From contig NZ_AP024884.1 of the NCBI RefSeq assembly GCF_024346955.1, positions 806,001 to 870,000 of the forward strand: 64,000 bases of DNA. Direction: 5' to 3'. The stretch is from Vibrio mangrovi. GTDB lineage: Bacteria > Pseudomonadota > Gammaproteobacteria > Enterobacterales > Vibrionaceae. Position numbers and translations under genes: made by a program. Shown in pieces: positions 9,201 to 18,000 of the stretch. The notes under the pieces were generated by a model. That model did not search any database, had not been told where the DNA came from, and saw only the letters and a program-made list of their open reading frames with translations. Every line of letters starts with the position of its first letter. Position 1 is the stretch's first letter.

Positions 9201-12200
9201 TATCGGCACAACACATGCACCAACCCTGAAAATCGCCAGAATAGCCAGAGATGTTTCAAGCTTTTCAGGCAAAAATACCGCAACCCGCATACCCGAACGA
9301 ATTCCATGTGAGATGAGTCCTGCTGCCATGTGATGAACCTGACGGGCAACTTCTCCGTATGTAAAACGGGCGGTTTCATCAATCAGACACAGGTTTGACG
9401 ATGAAGTCTGTACCCATTTATCAAAGCATTGCATGACATGATCATCAGAAAGACGGTGCACAGTCTCTTGCATGAGTAGACCGTCGCTCCGTCGCATGCT
9501 TTGTTCCGGCAACATAGTGTAATCACCGATCAGAGCTAATGGGGATGACAAAATTTCACTGACCAGTCTCCCCCAGCGTTCCGATAACCGACTTATCGTT
9601 TCATGGCAATACAAGTCTGTATTGTATTCCCACGCACATTTGAGGGTATTTCCAGATTCGGTAAGAGAAAGCGATAAATCGAACTTAGCCCCGGAGATAC
9701 CTGTCTCAAGTTCCTCAAGTTCCATATCGCCTATAACCACATGATCAAGTTCGGTATTAAAGTATGAGAACCAGATCTGAATAATGGGCGATCTCCCTAA
9801 ATCCCGTTCCGGTTGGATATCTTCGACCAGTTTCTCAAATGGATAATCCTGATGAAGATAGGCTTCTAACAAATTAGTCCGAACTTGTTCGAGTAGTTGC
9901 TCAAATGTCAGACGCTCATCCAGTTGACTACAAATGACCAGCGTATTGGCAAAACTACCGATAACCTGCTCGTCTGACAGCCTGTGTCGGTTCGCAACCG
10001 GTGTACCAACAGAAAGATCATCCCGATCCGAATGTCGCCATAACAAAATCTTGAAGATAGTCAATAGCACCATAAATAGAGTGCAGTTTTTCCCGGCAGC
10101 CAACGTTTTCAATGCTGCCAGATTCTGGCTATCTAACAGAGTAAATAGAGTTTTTCCCCGGTGTCTGTTGGGGATAATTCTGGAAAAATCAGTGGGCAGC
10201 TCAAACGGACAAATCTCATTTAATTTACGCAGCCAGTACTGTTTTTGCTGTTTCGCTTCATCACTACCTAACCAGAGGTTCTGCCATGTACTATATGAAA
10301 TATACTGATTTTTAGGGAGTACAGATAAATTAGTATCTCCGTTCATTCTTGCCTGATAGAAAGACCGGAATTCTTGTAACAGGATATTCAAAGACCACCC
10401 ATCAGCAATAATATGGTGTAATGTAATCAGTAACAGATGCTGATTTTCCGCAATCTGAATAAGCATCGAACGATGTAATGGACCGACACTCAAATCAAAT
10501 GGCTGGCGGATAAAATATTCAACATAGTGATCGATGATTTCAGTCTGACGCTGACGATCAAGATGCCTGATATTCAGATATTCCAGTGATTCACCAAATG
10601 CAGGAGCATCCGTCAACTGAATCAAATCATTTTCGTCATCCGCTACAATACGTGTCTTGAAAACCTGATGACGCTGACCAATTGCTCTCAGAGCATATTC
10701 TAAACAACCTTTATCTAATGTTCCTCGGATAGAGACCTGTAATGGCAGGTTGTAAACGGAACTTTCCGGATTCAATTGCTCTAAAAACCAATAACGTCTT
10801 TGAGTATAAGAAACCATTGGCTTAGCGTCTTCAAGCAGTTCATCAGTTGTAAATGCTTTATCTATATAAGTTGACAGTTGTTGGTTATTTTCCGGAGTCA
10901 AATGCCCAGACGTTTCAGCGGCAAGAAGATTCTCGTGCCGTTGCTGCCTGTTTCGGACAATATTCACTAAAGCCTCAAGCTTCGGATTCTGTAACAAATC
11001 AACAACTTTCAAATGACTTTGATAGATCTGGTTCAATCTAGAAATGATCTGTACCGCTTTCAGCGAATGTCCGCCAAGAGCAAAGAAAGACTCCTCAGAA
11101 TTCAACGCTTCGTCACCAAGTACATCACACCAGACTCTTCCGACAACCTGCCGGATCGCGTCCGTCGCATCATTCCTGACAGCAGCTAAAGAGCGAATAT
11201 CGAAAAGTTCTCCTGATAATTCAGTATCATGTAAAGCCGCATGATGACCGGACGACTTACTCCGATAGCCGATATGACTTTCCACCATGGTCTGGGCTTT
11301 CTGTTCAAGTGCTTTCCGATCCGTTTTTCCGGTGTGTCCTAACGGTAATTGTTCAAGAACTTTCACCCATTGGAGAGGCATCCACTGCCCCTGAAATAAC
11401 TCCGCGATCCGGGTTTCTGCCTGGTTGATCAGCAACGAATCACGTATTGCCACATAAGGTCTATTCGCAAAAGCATGAAAAGAAAGATCAGATAGCCCGC
11501 CATTAATTAATGAATGGCGTCTTGCCGGCAGATGATCGGCTAAAAAGTCTAACTGATATTTTTCGTCGGAGGATTGCCAGAAAACAATATCAAACTGATG
11601 TTCATCTGCGCATCCCAGACAACTCAATTCAGTCACATAATTCAGTGTCTCTCCTAGTTGAATCAGATCTTCCGGTTCAACAGATAATGAGTTATCTATA
11701 TACTGCTCATCAAAAGAGGCAATAACATCGATAAGCCTCTCGGTTTTATCTCCAGAATAATCTCTCAAATAAGACCATAAAGCCAAAGTTTGAGATTTCC
11801 TGTTATCCGGTACATTCATCAGGCATATATTTTGTCCAGGATAATGTACGAGACTTGATTTCAGGCATTCCAATGAATCAACATCTTTTCCCCACTGCAA
11901 ATATTGTATCGGCCCACTTTTTTTGATCGGAGCCTGAATATGAAGTACAACATCATATCTAAATTGATTCAGTTCATTATCATGATGACCGGCTTTAGGC
12001 ATGATCTGCACATAATTGACAGAATCAATCCTCTGTCCGAGCCAATAAAAATATTCAGGGGTAATTGAAAGCTCACTATTTTGTCGTTGACTATTTTCAA
12101 CTTCTTCAATCATCTGCGCCACTGTCATATGTTGATACGAATTACACCGCCTCATTCGCTCAAATTGAAACGCAGACTGCAATTGGTGATGTTTTACATC

Positions 12201-14078
12201 ACCAATAAAAATATTTCCCTGTTTAATATAACTACACAGTTTTTCAATAATCCGGGTCAAATAATCAAGGTTCGGAAAATACTGTACTGTCGAGTTTAAG
12301 ATGATCGTGTCAAATTCCTGTGATTCGAAAATTGAAAAATCATGAGCCGGTTGATGTAAAGTGGTCACATTTTCGATCCAGGGTGGAACCGACAGACGCT
12401 TACATATTTGGTCAATCGCCTGCCCACTCAGATCAGATGCCCAGTATCCCTCACAGAAAGGTGCAATTTGAAACAATAATAATCCTGTTCCACAACCAAT
12501 ATCCAAAACATACCGAGGTTTAAGCTCTAAAATTCTCTTCGCTGCCTGATGAACCTGTTCCCGCATTTCAAAATCAGGGAGCGGCTGATTCCGATAACTA
12601 CAATGCCAACCCGCAATATTAAACTCATCCTCATATCCCTGGTGATAATCAAGTTCATCAACCAATTTTTGCCAGTGATTCATATATTCCTGCTCAGCGT
12701 CTGCAAAGATGAAATCTGATTCTACTGACACAAATGCCGCGATATCTGTTTTATGATTCAGAGAAACAATTGCTGCATTTTCAACACCAGGCATATTCAT
12801 GAGCTGCTGCTCAAGCAACTCACAGTTAACTCTGATTCCCCGGATCTTTATCTGCTCATCCCTGCGTCCGACAATAATCAGATTTCCATCCTGATCGTAA
12901 CGGCCCAGATCACCCGTCCGAAACATCTTTTTATCAGGAGTACTGGAAAAGAGATCGGTAACAAAATGCTCTGCAGTAAGCTCGGGAGATCGATAATAGC
13001 CTAATGCAATACAATCACCACCAAGATAAACTTCTCCGATCTCATCCATGCCACAATGCTGCATATCTTCATTTAGTAAGTAACAGAATATATTTTTAAT
13101 CGGCCGGCCCACCGGTACAGAACTGCACTCAGTGTTTATCGTCGATACTAAATAATGATGCGAATGAATTCCGGCTTCAGTAACCCCATAAGCATGATAA
13201 AAACGACACCGCTGCGACCACTGTTTTGCCAGCTCTGGTGAACAGGACTCTCCGACACAATAAACCGTCAGTTCAGGATTGACCCAATCCGTTTTAGGAG
13301 AAAATGTACGCAGAAAAGAGGTCACAACCACCATGAAATTTACACGATACTGCTTGATCAGTTCGAAAATATACTGTGGCTGAAGATTATCCCGATCCGG
13401 AAGAATCAACTGACCACCATTAAGCAATGCACTGAGCGACTCAACCCAGAAAGCATCAAATAGTGGAGATGCCAGTTGTAATACTGTTAGTTCTTTCTGA
13501 TCTGCCGCAATCTGAATCAGGTTCAAAAGTCCATGATGATCATAAAGTACACCTTTCGATGCTCCGGTAGTTCCTGAAGTAAATAAAATTGCTGCCGGTG
13601 ACTGGTGATGACTGTTAATCAATGCCGAATGTCGCTCAGGGTATACTTCACCAAGTTCCGCTAAATCACAGGATATTATCGGAAGTTCAACACATTTTCC
13701 GGTCAAGAATTGGTTCTCTCCGATAACCAATTCCGGCTCAGCATATGTCGAATAGTGTTGCTGTAAAGCACTATTACCCGGTGGCAAATACATAAAAATA
13801 TGATTAGATTTCAGCACCGCCAGCAAACTGACAAACAACTCGAGTGAAGGAGGCAAGCAGACGGCTATCGGGCGCTCTGCATCAACCTGCTGCTGAATAA
13901 TTCGCTGACATAGCCTATCCGAGAGATGATCAAGTACTCCATAAGTCAACTTTTTATCATTCGCGACCAATGCAACTTGTTCCGCATGGTCTTGGGCATA
14001 GTGGCTAATTAGCGCGTCAATACGCTCCGATACCTTAGATAATTTATTTTTCACAATGATATTTTTCTTCTTATTCAA
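6297..14078 (-). CDS. NRPS: A-MT-T-C-A(Gly)-T-degenerate C
   Basis: Domains in about 2593 residues: A1 (15-450, resuming near 840 to A10 HTGKTDRK at ~917) with a SAM methyltransferase inserted after A8 (VLDIGCGTGLL, ~528); T1 (FALGGHSLKA, Ser ~1005); C1 (HHIIADG, ~1222); A2 (YTSGTEGWPKG ~1700, A10 GKIDR ~2026); T2 (DLGGNSLMIP, ~2088); and a terminal C-like domain (~2140-2590) in which HHxxxDG reads GHGLVGD. A2 pocket residues read DILQLGMIWK, the glycine code. A1 reads DAVVYVAIHK, which I cannot assign. The A-inserted methyltransferase is the type that N-methylates the residue activated by A1. The protein begins with A1 and lacks its own upstream C domain, and it has no thioesterase. The first codon is TTG; a GTG at 14054 after AAGAAG is an equally good start. 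It follows the B12-domain gene by 59 bases. Confidence 0.93.
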   Translation of the reverse strand: MNKKKNIIVKNKLSKVSERIDALISHYAQDHAEQVALVANDKKLTYGVLDHLSDRLCQRIIQQQVDAERPIAVCLPPSLELFVSLLAVLKSNHIFMYLPPGNSALQQHYSTYAEPELVIGENQFLTGKCVELPIISCDLAELGEVYPERHSALINSHHQSPAAILFTSGTTGASKGVLYDHHGLLNLIQIAADQKELTVLQLASPLFDAFWVESLSALLNGGQLILPDRDNLQPQYIFELIKQYRVNFMVVVTSFLRTFSPKTDWVNPELTVYCVGESCSPELAKQWSQRCRFYHAYGVTEAGIHSHHYLVSTINTECSSVPVGRPIKNIFCYLLNEDMQHCGMDEIGEVYLGGDCIALGYYRSPELTAEHFVTDLFSSTPDKKMFRTGDLGRYDQDGNLIIVGRRDEQIKIRGIRVNCELLEQQLMNMPGVENAAIVSLNHKTDIAAFVSVESDFIFADAEQEYMNHWQKLVDELDYHQGYEDEFNIAGWHCSYRNQPLPDFEMREQVHQAAKRILELKPRYVLDIGCGTGLLLFQIAPFCEGYWASDLSGQAIDQICKRLSVPPWIENVTTLHQPAHDFSIFESQEFDTIILNSTVQYFPNLDYLTRIIEKLCSYIKQGNIFIGDVKHHQLQSAFQFERMRRCNSYQHMTVAQMIEEVENSQRQNSELSITPEYFYWLGQRIDSVNYVQIMPKAGHHDNELNQFRYDVVLHIQAPIKKSGPIQYLQWGKDVDSLECLKSSLVHYPGQNICLMNVPDNRKSQTLALWSYLRDYSGDKTERLIDVIASFDEQYIDNSLSVEPEDLIQLGETLNYVTELSCLGCADEHQFDIVFWQSSDEKYQLDFLADHLPARRHSLINGGLSDLSFHAFANRPYVAIRDSLLINQAETRIAELFQGQWMPLQWVKVLEQLPLGHTGKTDRKALEQKAQTMVESHIGYRSKSSGHHAALHDTELSGELFDIRSLAAVRNDATDAIRQVVGRVWCDVLGDEALNSEESFFALGGHSLKAVQIISRLNQIYQSHLKVVDLLQNPKLEALVNIVRNRQQRHENLLAAETSGHLTPENNQQLSTYIDKAFTTDELLEDAKPMVSYTQRRYWFLEQLNPESSVYNLPLQVSIRGTLDKGCLEYALRAIGQRHQVFKTRIVADDENDLIQLTDAPAFGESLEYLNIRHLDRQRQTEIIDHYVEYFIRQPFDLSVGPLHRSMLIQIAENQHLLLITLHHIIADGWSLNILLQEFRSFYQARMNGDTNLSVLPKNQYISYSTWQNLWLGSDEAKQQKQYWLRKLNEICPFELPTDFSRIIPNRHRGKTLFTLLDSQNLAALKTLAAGKNCTLFMVLLTIFKILLWRHSDRDDLSVGTPVANRHRLSDEQVIGSFANTLVICSQLDERLTFEQLLEQVRTNLLEAYLHQDYPFEKLVEDIQPERDLGRSPIIQIWFSYFNTELDHVVIGDMELEELETGISGAKFDLSLSLTESGNTLKCAWEYNTDLYCHETISRLSERWGRLVSEILSSPLALIGDYTMLPEQSMRRSDGLLMQETVHRLSDDHVMQCFDKWVQTSSSNLCLIDETARFTYGEVARQVHHMAAGLISHGIRSGMRVAVFLPEKLETSLAILAIFRVGACVVPISWDYPRERICYILEDAGIDLLVHHETAEKEIIENVPSHISFSALQADLPYAAEPPYNMPSGEETAYILYTSGTEGWPKGVEVAHQSVSILLLALAETLEFTEQCKMLSCSSVGFDIFMLELLMPLFSGGAVYLAASLQVKDPENLIKIIDTEHPSHIQATPSLYHMLVNQSWVPANRLTLLCGGEALTEKLAASLLQTGVRLYNMYGPTETTIWSTFAEISDPQDISIGKPVPGTNCYILDRQQRPLCNGIVGELYIGGMGVARGYIRQSGQNSGKFIPDPFSHIVNARMYRTGDLARVGANGKLYLLGRKDTQIKLSGHRIELSDIEKNLERCQSVDQACVVFLSQDKPRPTNRIVAFVTGKPNTHVDITQLRKELICYLPAYMLPNPILQLETLPHNVHGKIDRNALLSDYLTLSQIPSGRSNVSGKTPLESFISTIWAETLGNIEAYDIRPEDNFFSDLGGNSLMIPQMMSIIRFGFHMGLPLRTIFESPVLKDFCASIETLRESEAIRPPSSDIYDNRVELSGRQQYLMRQIVSSSVPTSYYNRAVSYSFTVDSEIGYDVPSQETLSQRVKSVLRQSEVFRYRLLNKGEGTFEWSVFDHIEPEVTCHQILSHQLAHDSLTKILQHHREREFDLYHQALIRVLLLQIINDVNVVERYVIQVVGHGLVGDNRTFELVLQQISDNYRKRPEPTQLQYRHFVQWMDKWLSGPVAQQQKRLLTRWFDRSDVSIVNSPGAWVPEYIFHNQPDSYCHVFALSPERQQKIEQLASSVGCPKEIIYLSAYFRLLQKHADAVSEIYDRGGKPVDSISSNHRITVGWLNDHRDWSGTDIMFGPMENLLLVQAEFAPHVTDKRLVSLTLEAYHRAYFLRDVVSHHMFTPSSDAVPIHYDASFSSDVIVPNMLGMTANELEAGIHLQLRRLSEEAEQLELRVNQQMFSSGRFSQPVFDSLVNDFESILENLAFDIY

Positions 14079-14137
14079 TAATATAACCAGAGAACATTGA
14101 CCTTAGAACACTCCCGAGAAGTGAATTCATTCAGGCT

Positions 14138-15094
14138 TTACGACATATGACTATTGACAGTCCCTAATGGGGAAAAATGGAAATAGTCAGAAAGATTAAT
14201 ATCCGAGTAATCTTTTGGATAACCACTTTCAGGTAAGATAGGCTTCCATTCCATGACTTTATGCTGCTCTTGTTTAATATTACGAAGTAAATATGGATGC
14301 TCCGGAACGGGTTTACCTTGCTCTAACGCCTGTATTAATGCGAGGAAAGGTTCAAAATGGTGACCAATGACCAATGAATCAAGTTCGTCAGGTAAAAGTT
14401 GTTCAAATCCATGTCCTAACTTTAAATATTCGACTAATAATGGAGCTCCGACACACAAATGAATATCTGGCAATAATCGTTTAATCAAATGACAAAAAAT
14501 CAAGCTCGGTAATAACTGTTCATTCGATATAATAGATAGGGTGATGAAATCTGGTTTTAAATTCTGAACCTGATCAAATAATACATGTGTGTAATAAAGC
14601 CGGAATAAATTCTCTTCCTCATTTTGACAATAGTTCCTTATTGCTTCCGGATTTTTTGGCAGTTCAAATTTAAGTCCACGGTAACTAAGATGCATAGGAG
14701 GAAAGAATATCGAAACAGATGTCAGATAATTTTCCCAAATTTCTAAGGCATGATTTCGCTGTCTTTCATCCTCAAATACCTCCTGCTTACGGAGATTAAA
14801 AATAGGGTCAAATGTTTGTTCAGGCTCACTTATCACTGTCTGAATATGTTCAGCAGCTTCACACTGTAATCTCGTCACCGCATTTGTCATCATGGTATGA
14901 CTGACATGATTCTCCAATATCTTCAGAAAATCTTTCGATAACAACCAATGATAGAAGCGAACATTAGCATCTAAGGTTTTCACCTCTAACCCATGATGCG
15001 TAAAATAACCTTTAAACATTGGCAACACAGGAAATACCTGAAGCGGATTCCACTGCGGTAAAAGCAAGTTTAACACCGTCATTTTATTCTTCAT
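14138..15094 (-). CDS. B12-binding half of a radical SAM enzyme (no Fe-S domain)
   Basis: These 318 residues match the N-terminal cobalamin-binding part of B12-dependent radical SAM enzymes: the opening VLNLLLPQWNPLQVFPVLPMFKG, the Rossmann strand PDFITLSIIS, IHLCVGAPLLVEYL, and the linker KDYSDINLSDYFHFSPLGTV that usually leads straight into the CxxxCxxC cluster. Here the frame stops after VNSHMS, so no Fe-S motif exists and the 59 bases before the next gene cannot encode it. The start is the ATG at 15094, one base after the PKS stop, with GGAGG eight to nine bases upstream; a longer in-frame start at 15112 would overlap the PKS. Either the catalytic half has been lost, or this is a stand-alone cobalamin domain. 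The intact radical SAM gene at 33.7-35.4 kb is the obvious partner or replacement. Function unproven. Confidence 0.75.
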   Translation of the reverse strand: MKNKMTVLNLLLPQWNPLQVFPVLPMFKGYFTHHGLEVKTLDANVRFYHWLLSKDFLKILENHVSHTMMTNAVTRLQCEAAEHIQTVISEPEQTFDPIFNLRKQEVFEDERQRNHALEIWENYLTSVSIFFPPMHLSYRGLKFELPKNPEAIRNYCQNEEENLFRLYYTHVLFDQVQNLKPDFITLSIISNEQLLPSLIFCHLIKRLLPDIHLCVGAPLLVEYLKLGHGFEQLLPDELDSLVIGHHFEPFLALIQALEQGKPVPEHPYLLRNIKQEQHKVMEWKPILPESGYPKDYSDINLSDYFHFSPLGTVNSHMS

Positions 15095-15095
15095 C

Positions 15096-18000
15096 TTACA
15101 GCTCCTCCGCATCTAACCCCTCAATTTCCGCAAGAATACTTTCAATATGGTGTAGTTTGTCTTGATCGAACTGAAAATAAATGATCTGAGCCAATTCCTG
15201 AATAGTCGAGTTATTATAAAAATGTTCTATCGAAACCCGTTGTTGGAATATATCCTGAACCCGCCCCAATAATTGCAATGCGGTCAGAGATGTTCCTCCC
15301 AGATGGAAGAAACTGTCCGTTTCACTGACCTTTTCATTTCCTAATAATTCAGTCACCAGACCTTTCAATATTTCACAAACATCTTCCAGAGAATACTCAG
15401 AAACAATATCATCATGACGTTGTTCATCTTGCAGCAGATGTATTGATTGTTGCTCTGCATTCTGATCAGAAAAACTCCTTCTGCTATTATCTGAAAAATC
15501 CTGCCATTGCCGCATTCTCGATTCAAGGTCACCGGTTGCAATGATCATCTGCTGTGGCTGCTGAACTTTCAACACTTCATCAAAGCAAGCACAGATCTCT
15601 TCTTCGGACATCCAGTAGTGACTGATCGATTTGCCGGCAGCATGCGCTGACAATACAGACCCTAACGGAGCCCAACCTTCCCAGTTAATTGTCCGTAAAA
15701 CAGTCGTGTGTTTTTGTGCCAGAGGTATATCGTCTGGCAATCGACTATTTCTCCATGACAAGTGCTGCTGCAAATGGTTTTGCAGCACGGACATGTCCAT
15801 GAAACAGTGTGCAGCGGTATAAGCAGAGAGTCCCAATCCTCCCAGAAAAGGGGATAATGATGAGGTCAACAGACAGAATCCGGGTCTGAAGTGCTCAAGC
15901 GCCTGCATTAAATGCCTGATGCCATCGACTTTGCTGGAAAATATCTTTTCACTTCGCTCAGTAGTCGCCCGTTCTGCTGAAAAGTGCGTTTCAGGCCCGG
16001 TGACGCCTGCTGTATGAATCACACCGGTAATATCACCATGCTGTTTCACTAATTTATCGAACACCTGAAATAACGATGAAGCATCTTTACCCAATTCTGT
16101 CTGCACAAGCTCTAACTGGCATCCTGTTTCTTCTATTGCCTTTAGCCGACGAATTCTTGCAGCCGTCAGATCATCGTGTTCAGTCGTCTCTAGATATCCT
16201 TCCCACTGGCAACGCTCAGGGAAAGTCCCGCGATGAGCCAATACGACAGTTGCAGCGCCTTTTCCGGCCAGATATGCGGCAGCTATCAGTCCAAAACTAC
16301 CCAATCCTCCCAGAATAAGGTAAGTCCCTCCATGTTCCGGTAACAATGATATTTGCTCCATAGAAGGTGTGAGCCGCTGGTATGTCGGTGTCCAGCGCAT
16401 ACCATTCCGGTAAGCAACAATTCTCTCATCAGTATCACGAATAATTTCTGTATAAATCAGCTCAAAGGTATCCGGTTGCAAAATATCTGATTCACTGTCG
16501 TCAATATCAATATTTCGGCAAATTAATCGATGATGTTCCTGCGGAATCACTCTGATGCATGCAGAGAGCATTGCCCGCTCCGCAGCCATTTGCTCTGTTC
16601 CATGAACCAGATGAGCATGATGAGATACAATGAAAAAACCTTCAGAATTTACCGAATGTTCCGCATGTACTGCAGCAAGCCATATCACACTGTAAAATGG
16701 GTTATACAGTCCGTACGACCGAGCGTTGCAATCTCCTAGATTTAACAAATGAATCACATTGTGCGGTGCAAGCCCCACCAGCGATAACTGTGTAAACAGT
16801 TGCCGAAAATCCATCTGACAACTCAGGTTAATTGAATAATGGTCTTCCCGATAACAACGGTAAGTCTCACCAGAAAAAACAGTCACCACCCGAATATCTT
16901 TCCGCGTCAATGCATCTTTCCAGGCTTCACATTGCTTTTCATTCGCTCCCAGAACTAACCAGACAGGATTTTCTTTGGTATCTGCCATGCGGGGAAAGGC
17001 AGTTTGCCGAGAGTCACGGACCCAACCCGGGGTATAAAACCATTGGCTGCGATCATCTATCTTATTCACAGGAGCACTGTCACTTTCCTGATGATTTTTA
17101 TCAGCCTTGGGCGGTAGTTCCAGAGTTGATATTGTATATTCCCGCCGGCAAAACGGATAAGTCGGTAATACAATACGCCGAAAACGCTGATGACAGGGCG
17201 AAGAGAGCACCGGTCTTCTTGTCCATAAACGTAACTGGCATCTTTGCCAATATCGGTAACTATAACCAACCATTTTACGTTTTATTTCTGTTGCTTCGTT
17301 TATCCGGTACGGCTGACCCGATAGGTACCGGGTCAGCTGCTGCTCATATCCGGTTTCAACCACATCGACAACATCATAGCCCGACAATACAACACGCCAC
17401 GCCTGTTCTTCTATGTTATGAGTCAACTGGGAAAACCAGAATGTCCCGGATATTCTTTCTTCATCTGTTTGCCGCCACCCGGTTTGATTAGAAACAAGCG
17501 GATATCGTGCTGTTCTGAACGTGATATCTTGTAATTTTGTCAGAAGCTGCTCTTTATCATCCCAATGCACCAATAACTGACAAGCATCGGCAATATCGAT
17601 CACGCCGCTGATACAGGCAGCAGCCAGTATACCTATACCCGAACCAGCACATTCACTCGGATAGGAATGCCGCATAATCAGCATCCGAGCAAAAATATAA
17701 TCGGCCATAAATGTACACAGCCTTTCCTGCGTAGAAAAATCGCGATACTTCCAATAGTCATCCCCGGTAACATTGTCTGAAGTACTGAGGACACGTCTTA
17801 GTTCAGCAAAGCCGCTAAACTCCCGACAGGCAATATTGATACAATGTTCAATTTCTTCTCTGCATTGCTGATCCGCCGTATAAAAGCTTTTCACACAGGC
17901 AATCGGGTTCTCATGTACACCGGAAAATAAAAGCAATAATCGGGGCTGATCCTGAACCTGCCCCAAAAATATCTCACCTTTATCATCAGCTAAATTTCCA

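Noticed and set aside
14079..14137. Possible leftover of the missing radical SAM domain after the B12 half
   Set aside because: All three frames of the 59 bases were read; a 19-codon frame exists but has no Cys motif or similarity to a radical SAM start.
16832..17491. Plus-strand open frame of 219 codons
   Set aside because: Antisense to the degenerate AT and KR-linker part of the PKS; composition is that of a shadow frame.
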